From Sphingobium sp. (GTDB taxonomy: Bacteria > Pseudomonadota > Alphaproteobacteria > Sphingomonadales > Sphingomonadaceae), in the NCBI GenBank assembly GCA_030148625.1, contig JASBTC010000223.1, forward strand, positions 1-20,065: DNA of 20,065 nucleotides. The letters run 5' to 3'. Made by a program: the position numbers and the translations under genes. Shown here in pieces: positions 1-6,516 of the stretch (its first letter is position 1; every line of letters begins with the position of its first letter). The notes beneath the pieces were generated by a model. That model had not been told where the DNA came from, did no database searches, and was given only the letters and a program-made list of their open reading frames with translations.

Positions 1-769
1 CGTCCAATATGCCTGCGTCCATCGCCATCTGGGGCAGCATCGTGACAACCAGGCCGTTGTCGACCATCTGCACCAGCGTGTGGAGCGAGGTGCCGAGCAT
101 CGATGCCTCGGCGCGCAACTCGGGGCGGTTGCATGCGGCAAGCGCATGATCTTTCAGGCAATGACCGTCCTCGAGCAGCAGCAGCCGGCTTTCGTCGATC
201 GTGTCGGCCTTGACGCGCTCGGGCAGGTCGACCCCTTCGTCATGGGGGAAGGCGATGAAGAGCCGATCGTCGAACAGCGGGTCCGATTCGACGTCGCCAC
301 AGGCATAGGGCAGCGCCAGCAATACGCAGTCGACCTGGCCATGGTGCAATGATTCGCACGCCGAGCGACTGGTCTCTTCGCGCAGATAGAGCTTGAGTTC
401 GGGCCAGTCGGCGCGGATGCGCGGCAGGATACGGGGAAGAAGGAAAGGGGCGATCGTGGGAATCACGCCCATGCGCAGGTCGCCGGACAGCGGCTTGCCC
501 GCAGCGCGCGCCATTGCCGACAATTCCTCCGCCTCGCGCAGCACGCGAATCGCCTTTTCGGTGATCCGTTCGCCGAGCGGCGTGAAGCGGACGACGCGGC
601 GCGTGCGTTCGACCAATGTGATGCCGATCAGCGATTCGAGCTCGCGCAGGCCCGCCGACAATGTCGATTGGGTGACGAAACATGCCTCCGCCGCGCGGCC
701 GAAATGGCCGTGCTCGCGCAATGCGACGAGATATTGCAATTGCTTGAGCGTCGGCAAATAGGTCGACAT
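1..769 (-). CDS. oxyR: OxyR, hydrogen-peroxide-sensing LysR-type regulator (partial)
   Basis: The 5' 256 codons of a LysR-type regulator, reading off the left edge of the window; the family is about 300 residues, so roughly 45 residues are missing. The N-terminus (MSTYLPTLKQLQYLVALREH) is the winged helix-turn-helix, followed by the substrate-binding-like redox domain. Cys204 (in LEDGHC) and Cys213 (in ALAAC) are nine residues apart, the same spacing as Cys199 and Cys208 of E. coli OxyR, which form the peroxide-induced disulfide. This is what separates it from other LysR proteins. In the family, oxidised OxyR activates catalase and peroxiredoxin genes. It lies 60 bp after the TauE-type exporter gene, same strand, and may have its own promoter in that gap. 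The start at 769 follows a GGGG Shine-Dalgarno-like run that sits inside a hairpin. Confidence 0.9.
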   Translation of the reverse strand, partial: MSTYLPTLKQLQYLVALREHGHFGRAAEACFVTQSTLSAGLRELESLIGITLVERTRRVVRFTPLGERITEKAIRVLREAEELSAMARAAGKPLSGDLRMGVIPTIAPFLLPRILPRIRADWPELKLYLREETSRSACESLHHGQVDCVLLALPYACGDVESDPLFDDRLFIAFPHDEGVDLPERVKADTIDESRLLLLEDGHCLKDHALAACNRPELRAEASMLGTSLHTLVQMVDNGLVVTMLPQMAMDAGILD

Positions 770-773
770 TGAT

Positions 774-798
774 TACCCCGTCCGATTAGTGCGGGGTA
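774..798 (-). promoter_or_regulatory. Inverted repeat just upstream of oxyR, possible RBS-hiding hairpin
   Basis: TACCCCG (774-780) and CGGGGTA (792-798) form a perfect 7-bp stem around an 11-nt loop. On the minus strand the 3' arm ends four bases before the oxyR start codon and contains the only GGGG Shine-Dalgarno candidate. It could be a protein operator (OxyR autoregulation), an RNA hairpin limiting oxyR translation, or the end of the upstream transcript. There is no T-run after it, which argues against a terminator. Confidence 0.45.
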
Positions 799-829
799 TA
801 TCATCGAATATGTGACTGTTTGAAGACGG

Positions 830-1612
830 TCAGAAAACCACGCGGTAAATGCTGTAGAGGCTGGTGATGGTCAGCACGACGCCGACCATGACGAGCAGCG
901 TCTTGGCGGCGACGCGCTTGGCGATGATCGCCCCGAACGGTGCTGCGACGATGCCCCCGATCAGCAGGCCGATCACCGGCATCCAGAATTCGCGCGAGAA
1001 GCCTTCGGTGCCGATTCCGATCAGGAAAGTGATCGAGACCGTGATCGTCAGGAAGAACTCGACGCTGTTGACGGTGCCGATCGTCGTGCGCGGCTGCGCA
1101 CCCTGGACAAGCAGGTTCGAAGTGACGACGGGGCCCCAGCCGCCGCCGCCGGCCGCGTCGAGGAAACCGCCGGCCAGGCCGAGCGGCTCGATGATCTTGG
1201 GTTCGCGATGCGCCCGCGGCGGATAGCGCAGGCCGCGGATGAGCAGATAGATGCCGATCCCGGCGAGATAGGCCATCACGAAGGGGCGTGTGATCGCGGC
1301 GTCGAGCGAGGTCAGCAGATAGGCGCCAGCGATGCCGCCGAGCATGCCGGGGATCAACAGGCGGAAGAACAGCTTCCAATTGACGTTCTTGTGGATGGCG
1401 TGGCTGATTCCCGACACACCGGTGGTGCAGCATTCCACCAGATGGACGCCCGCCGACGCGATGGCGGGCGGCACGCCCAGCACGCTGACGAGCAGAGTCG
1501 ACGAAATCACGCCGAATGCCATGCCGAGTGCGCCATCAACCATCTGTGCCGCGAAACCGACCGCAATGAAGGGCAGGATGGAAAGCCAATGTTCCTGGAT
1601 AAGTTCGATCAT
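830..1612 (-). CDS. TauE/SafE family (DUF81) sulfite/sulfonate exporter-type membrane protein
   Basis: 260-residue polytopic inner-membrane protein with the typical TauE/SafE length and pattern: an N-terminal hydrophobic segment after MIELIQEHWLSILPF, a glycine-rich helix around residues 20-45 (VDGALGMAFG), and repeated short helices with AGGFLDAAGGGGWGP in the middle, the second half of the internal repeat. Members export sulfite, sulfoacetate or related sulfur anions, but substrates of individual members are rarely known. It is divergent from cysE and precedes oxyR, which suggests a role in sulfur balance; that part is inference. The start at 1612 is preceded by a weak GAGGGACCGGTAGG purine stretch and no better in-frame start is evident. 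Confidence 0.87.
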   Translation of the reverse strand: MIELIQEHWLSILPFIAVGFAAQMVDGALGMAFGVISSTLLVSVLGVPPAIASAGVHLVECCTTGVSGISHAIHKNVNWKLFFRLLIPGMLGGIAGAYLLTSLDAAITRPFVMAYLAGIGIYLLIRGLRYPPRAHREPKIIEPLGLAGGFLDAAGGGGWGPVVTSNLLVQGAQPRTTIGTVNSVEFFLTITVSITFLIGIGTEGFSREFWMPVIGLLIGGIVAAPFGAIIAKRVAAKTLLVMVGVVLTITSLYSIYRVVF

Positions 1613-1680
1613 TCGCCTACCGGTCCCTCACGTCGCGGCGCTGTGCTGCACCAGCGTTGCGCGGACGACAAGACAGATTC

Positions 1681-1692
1681 CCTATCAATAGG
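1681..1692. promoter_or_regulatory. Short palindrome in the exporter/cysE divergent promoter region
   Basis: CCTAT-CA-ATAGG, perfect 5-bp arms with a 2-bp spacer, lies 26 bp upstream of the proposed cysE -35 box and 69 bp upstream of the exporter start codon. The position between divergent sulfur genes fits an operator. It is short enough to occur by chance and I do not recognise the regulator. Confidence 0.3.
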
Positions 1693-1717
1693 CTAGACAA
1701 GCGCTTTCAGCCGGGAT

Positions 1718-1746
1718 TTGAAACGTCCCGTCTTTATCCCTAGATT
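1718..1746 (+). promoter_or_regulatory. Sigma-70-type promoter of cysE
   Basis: TTGAAA (1718-1723) and TAGATT (1741-1746) are separated by exactly 17 bp, with 5/6 and 4/6 matches to the housekeeping boxes. Transcription would start near 1753, which places the ATG at 1747 at or before the transcript start and supports translation from the ATG at 1771. Confidence 0.55.
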
Positions 1747-1770
1747 ATGCCGAGTTCAGGGAGGGCCGCG

Positions 1771-2463
1771 ATGCTGGCTGAGTTGAAAGCATATCTTGAT
1801 TCGATCAAGGCGCGCGATCCCGCGCCGCGATCGCGATGGGAGATATTGCTCTATCCGGGGGTGTTGGCGATCGGCCTGCACCGTGTCGCGCATTGGTTGT
1901 ACGAAGCCGAACTGTTTCTGGTTGCGCGCTTCGTCAATCACCTGTCGCGTTTCCTGACCGCGATCGACATTCATCCCGGTGCGCAGATCGGCCGCAACCT
2001 GTTCATCGACCATGGTTTTACCGTGATCGGCGAGACCGCGGTGATTGGCGACAATGTCACCATCTATCAATGCGTGGCGCTGGGCGGCACCAATCCCGCC
2101 AACGGCATTGCCGGCAAGCGCCATCCGACATTGCTCGACGGTTCGATCGTCGGATCGGGCGCCCAGGTGCTTGGTCCGATCACGGTCGGCGCACGTGCAC
2201 GCGTCGGTGCCAATGCGGTGGTGACCAAGGACGTGCCCGAAGGCGCGGTCATGGTCGGCATTCCAGCGCGGCAGACTTTGCTCGACGCCACCGAATATCA
2301 GAAGGGATTCGTGCCCTATGGCACGCCGTGCAGCGATATCTTCGATCCCGCGACTCAGAAGCTCGAGATCCTGAAATGCGAGCTCGAGCGGATGCAGAAG
2401 CAGCTCGACGCGATGCTGGCCGAAAAGGCCCCCAAGACGGACGGTGAACGCGAAAGCGCATGA
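1771..2463 (+). CDS. cysE: Serine O-acetyltransferase (EpsC/CysE type)
   Basis: Transfers an acetyl group from acetyl-CoA to L-serine, giving O-acetylserine, the first step of cysteine synthesis in the cytoplasm. From the chosen start the protein has 230 residues. After a shortened helical N-domain comes the left-handed beta-helix with hexapeptide repeats (about 65-175). The catalytic pair is visible: Asp66 in DIHPGA and His81 in IDHG, spaced 15 residues as Asp143 and His158 are in E. coli. The acetyl-CoA side loop CVALGGTNP is present. It is shorter than the E. coli enzyme (273), as usual for the EpsC subgroup. I chose ATG 1771 over ATG 1747 because AGGGAGGG lies six bases before it and the promoter fits. 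The stop overlaps the next start (ATGA), so the two genes are translationally coupled. Confidence 0.93.
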   Translation: MLAELKAYLDSIKARDPAPRSRWEILLYPGVLAIGLHRVAHWLYEAELFLVARFVNHLSRFLTAIDIHPGAQIGRNLFIDHGFTVIGETAVIGDNVTIYQCVALGGTNPANGIAGKRHPTLLDGSIVGSGAQVLGPITVGARARVGANAVVTKDVPEGAVMVGIPARQTLLDATEYQKGFVPYGTPCSDIFDPATQKLEILKCELERMQKQLDAMLAEKAPKTDGERESA

Positions 2464-2807
2464 GCGCGATCGTCACGCCATTCCCGGCTCCACGCGGCAC
2501 GGTGCTGCAGATCGGGTTCGATCGCCTCGAACTGACCCGGATCCTGGATTTGTACGGCCGGATGGTCGCCGCCGGGCATTGGCGCGATTATGCGATCGAT
2601 CTGGGCCGCGAGGCCGCCATTTTCTCTGCGTTCCGGCGCACCGCCGAACGCCCGGAGTATCGGATCGAGAAACGCCCGGCGCTGCGCAATCGCCAAGGCA
2701 TGTGGGCGTTGGTCAATGAAGTGGGAGCGACGCTGAGGCGCGGGCATGAACTGAGTTCGGTGCTGGCCCCCGTCGAACGCAAGCTGCTCAAGCTGGTCGA
2801 GGATTAG
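2460..2807 (+). CDS. DUF2794 family protein
   Basis: 115-residue soluble protein without signal peptide or membrane segment. The core FSAFRRTAERPEYRIEKRP followed by a glycine/arginine loop and the tail VLAPVERKLLKLVED matches DUF2794, a small alphaproteobacterial family with no assigned activity, as I recall it. The start codon overlaps the cysE stop by 4 bp, so it is the second gene of the cysE operon and its dose is tied to serine acetyltransferase. That linkage hints at sulfur or cysteine metabolism, but nothing in the sequence gives a mechanism: no cysteine and no metal-binding cluster. Confidence 0.85.
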   Translation: MSAIVTPFPAPRGTVLQIGFDRLELTRILDLYGRMVAAGHWRDYAIDLGREAAIFSAFRRTAERPEYRIEKRPALRNRQGMWALVNEVGATLRRGHELSSVLAPVERKLLKLVED

Positions 2808-2844
2808 GTCGGAGGCTTCCCCTCTCCCCCAAAAAAAGCGACGC

Positions 2845-2870
2845 AAAAAAAATCCCCCGGGCAGGGGGGG
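2845..2870 (-). terminator. Intrinsic terminator for the minus-strand membrane-protein gene
   Basis: Read on the minus strand, a run of seven C (2870-2864), loop TGCCC and five G (2858-2854) form a 5-bp GC stem, followed by A and eight T (2852-2845). A second run of seven T follows at 2837-2831. This is the classic GC stem plus U-run and lies after the gene ending at 2920. Confidence 0.65.
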
Positions 2871-2880
2871 AAGTTTTGGG

Positions 2881-2906
2881 GGGCCGCGCGTCATGGCGCG
2901 CGGCCC
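2881..2906. terminator. GC-rich hairpin between convergent genes
   Basis: GGGCCGCGCG (2881-2890) and CGCGCGGCCC (2897-2906) form a perfect 10-bp stem with a TCATGG loop. It stands between the ends of the DUF2794 gene and the convergent membrane-protein gene. On the plus strand it is followed by TTATGATT, a weak U-tract, so it may stop the cysE transcript and assist termination from the other side. Confidence 0.55.
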
Positions 2907-2919
2907 TTATGATTGCTGT

Positions 2920-3957
2920 TCAGGCGGTGATCGCCGGTCGGTCGAGCACCGGCAGCTTGGTGCGCAGATCGCCGGGCAGCGTGCTCACGACGAGGCGACG
3001 CGCCGGATGCCAGAAGGCCGAGAGCATCAGCAGCGCCGATCCGATCACCAGGCCGGTGAGCGCCACACTGAGGCTGACCGCGCCGAATTTCTCGAACAGC
3101 GCACTCATCGCATAGAGCACATAGGCAAGCGAAGAGACCAGCAAGGCGCGGCGATCGACGGTGAGCGAGATCATCGCGAAGATGATGTAGAGCGCGATGA
3201 CGATGCCGGCCTGGGCCGTGCCGATCGTGCCGTCGAGCACGCCCAGCGCGTGGAAGATCGGATGCGCGATCATCGGCGCCGCGGCGAGATGGAGCCAGAA
3301 GGCGACGTCGGAGCGGCGGGTCTGGCGCGTACGATCCGACATGTCCCACCACATCGCGAAGGCGAAGGTGGCGATGCCGCCGGCCAGAACCAGCCAGGTG
3401 AGATGCTGTGCGACGTCCTGGTTGACGGCGAGTGCCAGCGCCACGACGACGCCGACGAGCGAGACGGCGCCTGCGGCGACCGTGATCGGCACGCGGAAGC
3501 GCAGCCAGTGACCCCAGGCGGCGATCGCGGTGATCACGCCGATTCCGGCCAGGATCAATGCGTTGGTGCGATCGGTGAAATCGGGTGACATATCGACGAG
3601 CGTGCCGATCATCGTCGCGGCGACACCACCCGTGAAGCTGAGCAGAAGCAGGATGCTCGGCAGCGCCATGCGGCGGCGCCGGGTGAAATATTCGGCCAGG
3701 CCCCAGCTGGCCCCGGCAACCAATGCACCGGCCAGCCCGGCCGAGCGGTCGCCGCCGATCCAGGCCAGCGCACTGAGCAGCAGCACGAGCGCGATTGCGA
3801 CGAAGATGTCGTTGAAGCCGGTGAGGAGGCGGAAGCTTTCCTCATCGACGGTCGGCGTCGCGCGCCCGGCGGCGACATGGCTGCGAAACGCTTCTGCGGC
3901 CGCGGGCGTCAGCACGCCCGCGGCAACCGCGGCTTCGAGATCGGTCTCACTATACAT
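2920..3957 (-). CDS. Polytopic membrane protein of unknown function (DUF2157-like N-terminus)
   Basis: 345 residues. The first 50 are soluble and helical (MYSETDLEAAVAAGVLTPAA), resembling the short regulatory-looking head of DUF2157-type proteins. From about residue 52 on there are roughly nine or ten hydrophobic segments (for example IFVAIALVLLLSALAWI, then helices near 75, 102, 132, 156, 186, 223, 253, 275 and 297), ending in a short charged tail. I recognise no catalytic motif or transporter signature. The start at 3957 has a strong Shine-Dalgarno, GGGGAGGAG, seven bases upstream. The gene has its own promoter with an overlapping palindrome (3985-4017), which suggests repressor control and separate expression from the SDR gene upstream. 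Function unknown. Confidence 0.75.
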   Translation of the reverse strand: MYSETDLEAAVAAGVLTPAAAEAFRSHVAAGRATPTVDEESFRLLTGFNDIFVAIALVLLLSALAWIGGDRSAGLAGALVAGASWGLAEYFTRRRRMALPSILLLLSFTGGVAATMIGTLVDMSPDFTDRTNALILAGIGVITAIAAWGHWLRFRVPITVAAGAVSLVGVVVALALAVNQDVAQHLTWLVLAGGIATFAFAMWWDMSDRTRQTRRSDVAFWLHLAAAPMIAHPIFHALGVLDGTIGTAQAGIVIALYIIFAMISLTVDRRALLVSSLAYVLYAMSALFEKFGAVSLSVALTGLVIGSALLMLSAFWHPARRLVVSTLPGDLRTKLPVLDRPAITA

Positions 3958-3984
3958 GCGGCTTCTCCTCCCCTTGCAACGGCG

Positions 3985-4017
3985 AGGATAGCATTGCTGT
4001 ATTAACTCAGCAATACA
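3985..4017 (-). promoter_or_regulatory. Promoter with overlapping operator-like palindromes
   Basis: On the minus strand TTGCTG (4013-4008), 17 bp, then TATCCT (3990-3985) form a plausible sigma-70 promoter for the gene starting at 3957. Two nested inverted repeats cover it: ATTGCTG/CAGCAAT (3993-3999 and 4008-4014) and TGTATT/AATACA (3998-4003 and 4012-4017, 8-bp spacer). Dyads covering the -35 and spacer are typical of repressor sites; no regulator gene is adjacent. Confidence 0.5.
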
Positions 4018-4039
4018 CTATTTTCCTCCGGGGAGGGGG

Positions 4040-4939
4040 CTATCTGCCCTGCAGTTTCGACAGGATCGCCATCGATTGCTCGGCACCCGATTGCGGGACG
4101 GTCTCGCCGGTCCGGTCGGTGATCTGTGCCCAGCGTGCGGCGACACTTTCGGGCGTACGTTCGTCCTGCGGGATCAGCACGCCGGGTGTCAGCGTGACAT
4201 AAGCGGCCTGGAACACGCCGGCGCCCGCGCCGACGATCGCATTGCTCGGTGCGTCCTCGGATACGAGGAACAGGGCTGCCGGCGCGACATTCTCGGGCGC
4301 GAAGGCGGCATAGGCTTCTTCGGGAAAGATATCGGCGGTCATCCGGGTGCCGGCGACCGGAGCCAGCGTGTTGACGCGGATATTGTATTTGGCGCCCTCC
4401 AGATAGAGCGTCTTGGTGAGCCCGGCGAGGCCGAGCTTGGCCGCGCCGTAATTGGCCTGACCGAAATTGCCATAAAGGCCGGTCGACGACGCGGTCATGA
4501 GGATGCGGCCATAGGCCTGTTCGCGCATCGTATCCCACACCGCCTTGGTGCAGTTGGCGGATCCGATCAGATGGACCTTGACGACAAGATCGAAATCCTC
4601 AGGCTCCATCTTGGCGAAGCTCTTGTCGCGCAGGATGCCGGCATTGTTGATCAGGATATGGACGCCGCCCCAGGCTTCCTTGGTCTTCGCGACCATTTCG
4701 ACCATCTGCTCATATTCGGTGACGCTGCCGCCGTTCGACATCGCCGTGCCGCCCGCAGCCTCGATTTCCGCCACGACCTGGAGCGCGGCATCGGAATGGC
4801 CGGTGCCATCACGCGATCCACCGAGATCGTTGACCACGACCTTGGCACCGCGGCGCGCCAGTTCGAGCGCATAAGCGCGTCCCAGTCCGCCGCCCGCGCC
4901 GGTGACGATCGCGACCCGGTCCTTGAAATCGATGCTCAT
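4040..4939 (-). CDS. SDR-family oxidoreductase, (3R)-hydroxyacyl-CoA dehydrogenase type
   Basis: 299 residues, a classical short-chain dehydrogenase with an extra C-terminal part. Visible motifs: TGAGGGLG nucleotide-binding loop at 13-20, Asp38 in VVVNDLGG at the end of strand beta-2 (favours NAD), NNAG at 98-101, Ser151, and Tyr164/Lys168 in NYGAAK. The NDLGG signature, the GLYGNFGQANYGAAK block and the tail GVFQAAYVTLTPG resemble the dehydrogenase domain of peroxisomal multifunctional enzyme 2 (17-beta-HSD4), which oxidises (3R)-3-hydroxyacyl-CoA. A role in fatty-acid, branched-chain or sterol side-chain degradation is therefore likely, though the substrate is not provable here. The start at 4939 has GGAGCAGGG upstream. 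A palindrome lies 14-33 bp upstream of the start. It stands alone, with no beta-oxidation partner gene next to it. Confidence 0.9.
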   Translation of the reverse strand: MSIDFKDRVAIVTGAGGGLGRAYALELARRGAKVVVNDLGGSRDGTGHSDAALQVVAEIEAAGGTAMSNGGSVTEYEQMVEMVAKTKEAWGGVHILINNAGILRDKSFAKMEPEDFDLVVKVHLIGSANCTKAVWDTMREQAYGRILMTASSTGLYGNFGQANYGAAKLGLAGLTKTLYLEGAKYNIRVNTLAPVAGTRMTADIFPEEAYAAFAPENVAPAALFLVSEDAPSNAIVGAGAGVFQAAYVTLTPGVLIPQDERTPESVAARWAQITDRTGETVPQSGAEQSMAILSKLQGR

Positions 4940-4952
4940 GCCCTGCTCCGAA

Positions 4953-4972
4953 TGACGTTTACGCGAACGTCA
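4953..4972 (-). promoter_or_regulatory. TGACGTT/AACGTCA operator-like palindrome upstream of the SDR gene
   Basis: Perfect 7-bp arms, TGACGTT (4953-4959) and AACGTCA (4966-4972), flank TACGCG. The centre, GTTTACGCGAACG, resembles the GTTTACGTAAACG-type sites I recall for regulators of branched-chain amino acid and fatty-acid degradation (LiuR-like). That match is from memory. The position just ahead of the start codon fits direct control of the SDR gene. Confidence 0.5.
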
Positions 4973-5006
4973 CCTAAAGCTTTGCCGAGACGATTGGAAG
5001 CCGGAA

Positions 5007-5038
5007 CCGCCGGCCCCTCGGGAGCGTGGGGCCGGCGG
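5007..5038 (-). terminator. Strong GC hairpin after the proline-rich protein gene
   Basis: CCGCCGGCCCC (5007-5017) and GGGGCCGGCGG (5028-5038) form a perfect 11-bp stem with a 10-nt loop, beginning 8 bases past the stop codon of the gene at 5047-5340. Only TT follows on the minus strand, so it is a U-poor terminator candidate that would also insulate the SDR gene downstream. Confidence 0.55.
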
Positions 5039-5046
5039 GGATCGGG

Positions 5047-5340
5047 TTACTTGCTGTAACCCGGATCACGGCGTTGCTTGCAGCCATCGGTCACGGTGCG
5101 CGAGCACCAGGGATATTCGGCCTTTGGCGGCGGCGGTGGAAAAGCCTGCTCCACAGATTGGGACGGCCGAACGATCTTGGCCTGTCCAGCGGGAGCCGGC
5201 GGCGGTGGCGGCATCGCGGCGTCGGGCGGCGGAGCCATTGCCTCGTTTGGCGGCGGCGCGGAGGGATCGGCCGGCGGGGGTGGTTGCGCGATCGCGGCCG
5301 TGCTGAATGCAAATGCGGCCATCAGGAACATGGATCTCAT
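5047..5340 (-). CDS. Small secreted proline-rich protein, function unknown
   Basis: 97 residues. The N-terminus (MRSMFLMAAFAFSTAAIAQ) is a Sec signal peptide with predicted cleavage after Ala18 (AIA-Q). The mature chain is dominated by proline runs (residues 20-52 and 67-72) with alanine spacers. It ends in a compact tail containing Cys79 and Cys87 (WCSRTVTDGCKQR), which could pair in a disulfide in the periplasm. A very good Shine-Dalgarno, AAGGAG, lies six bases before the start. The proline stretch probably acts as an extended spacer across periplasm or peptidoglycan, which is inference. I do not recognise a named domain. Flanked by a terminator on one side and 142 bp of non-coding sequence on the other, it is a single-gene unit. 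Confidence 0.75.
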   Translation of the reverse strand: MRSMFLMAAFAFSTAAIAQPPPPADPSAPPPNEAMAPPPDAAMPPPPPAPAGQAKIVRPSQSVEQAFPPPPPKAEYPWCSRTVTDGCKQRRDPGYSK

Positions 5341-5482
5341 CTTCGTCTCCTTGCCCCGCCCGGATGGTGCGGTGTTCCCGCATCAACACGTCAACGAAAC
5401 GAAACCCGCCAGGGTTCCTGGACGAGAGTGCCCATTGAACGGCTGGTCGCGCCTGTGGTGCGCCATATCGTGGGCTGGCCGA

Positions 5483-6427
5483 TCAACGGGCGACCGGGGG
5501 CAGGCAGCCCAGCCCCGTGAGCGTCGTTCCGATCGCCCGATCGAGGGGCGTATGCGGTTCGGCGCCGATAACATCGATCAGGCTGGCATTGTCGAGTGCA
5601 AGCGGATGCCGCCAGAAACCACGCATCCGCGCGGTTTCGCGCAACGAGACGTTGAAGAACCCGGCAATGGCGAGCAGCGACCAGGGCATGCGCCGGACGG
5701 GAATCCCCGGATCGCCTGCGGCCGCCCTGATCGCCTGGACGATCAGGCTTCCGTCCGGATCCCAGATGCCCGCGAAATGATGGCGCGCGAGATGCGCCAG
5801 GGCCGCGTCGCGATCGAGCAGTCGCGCGAACGCCTCGCCGAGATCGGGCAGATAGGCCCAAGCATGGCCGACGCCCGGCGTTGCGGGATTCATGATCGAA
5901 CGGATCGGTTTGCCGGGTTTGATCAGGCCTTGCGAGAACCAGTTATTGCCCGGCCGCGGCCCGAAAAAGTCGCCCGCACGCAGGATGAGCGCGCGAACGC
6001 CCGAGTCCGCGATGCGACGTTCCATCGCAACGCGAATCTCGCCCTTGTTCGTATCGGGGCGTTGCGGCGTGTCCGGACTTGCGAGGGGCGTGTCGCGCGG
6101 ATCGAAATTATAGATGGTGCCGGGCAGTGCCAGGCGTGCATCATTAGTGCGCGCCGCCGCGATGCTGTTGTCGAGCATTGGCAGTACCAGCCTGTCCCAA
6201 TCGCGATAGCCCGGCGGGTTCACCGCATGGACGACCGTGTCGGTGCCTTCGGCTGCACGCAGCACCGCCTGGCTGTCCATTGCGTCGCCCTGAACCCATT
6301 CGAAGCCCTGCGATTCGGTGGGCAACCGGCGCGCCATTGCGCGGACCCGCCAGCCGTGGCGGGACAGCGCGGCGGCGATTTCGCCACCCACGCCGCCGGT
6401 CGCACCCAGGATCAATGCCGTTTTCAT
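5483..6427 (-). CDS. NAD(P)-binding epimerase/NmrA-like SDR protein
   Basis: 314 residues. The N-terminus MKTALILGATGGVGG is a Rossmann fold with the GxxGxxG loop at 8-14, followed by ARRL, which suggests NADP preference. The middle contains LILRAGDFFGP and a NNWF segment typical of the extended SDR/epimerase superfamily. A YxxxK catalytic pair is not obvious at the usual position, so it may be an atypical, NmrA-like or sensor-type member. The start at 6427 has GGAG seven bases upstream; a much longer reading frame runs back to 6667 but would overlap the divergent regulator. It is divergent from a LysR-type gene, the usual layout for a regulator and its target. The actual reaction is unknown. 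142 bp of apparently empty sequence (5341-5482) follows its stop. Confidence 0.83.
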   Translation of the reverse strand: MKTALILGATGGVGGEIAAALSRHGWRVRAMARRLPTESQGFEWVQGDAMDSQAVLRAAEGTDTVVHAVNPPGYRDWDRLVLPMLDNSIAAARTNDARLALPGTIYNFDPRDTPLASPDTPQRPDTNKGEIRVAMERRIADSGVRALILRAGDFFGPRPGNNWFSQGLIKPGKPIRSIMNPATPGVGHAWAYLPDLGEAFARLLDRDAALAHLARHHFAGIWDPDGSLIVQAIRAAAGDPGIPVRRMPWSLLAIAGFFNVSLRETARMRGFWRHPLALDNASLIDVIGAEPHTPLDRAIGTTLTGLGCLPPVAR

Positions 6428-6481
6428 GATCGTCTCCATCGGTTGAAGCTTCGATGTGCGATGCGGCGACCCTGAAAGAAA

Positions 6482-6510
6482 TTGTCGTATATGTTCGATC
6501 AGTATATATA
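6482..6510 (+). promoter_or_regulatory. Promoter and candidate LysR-type (T-N11-A) site for the divergent regulator
   Basis: TTGTCG (6482-6487), 17 bp, TATATA (6505-6510): 4/6 matches to each box. Transcription would start at about 6517, exactly the regulator's ATG, and no Shine-Dalgarno is visible, so a leaderless mRNA is likely. Within it TATAT-N11-ATATA (6488-6508) fits the T-N11-A dyad bound by LysR-type proteins, compatible with autoregulation and control of the divergent gene. Confidence 0.45.
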
Positions 6511-6516
6511 AATTTG

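Noticed and set aside
5341..5482. Possible small gene in the 142-bp gap
   Set aside because: No frame with a start, ribosome-binding site and plausible composition; only the leader of the proline-rich gene and a short CCAGG/CCTGG dyad were seen.
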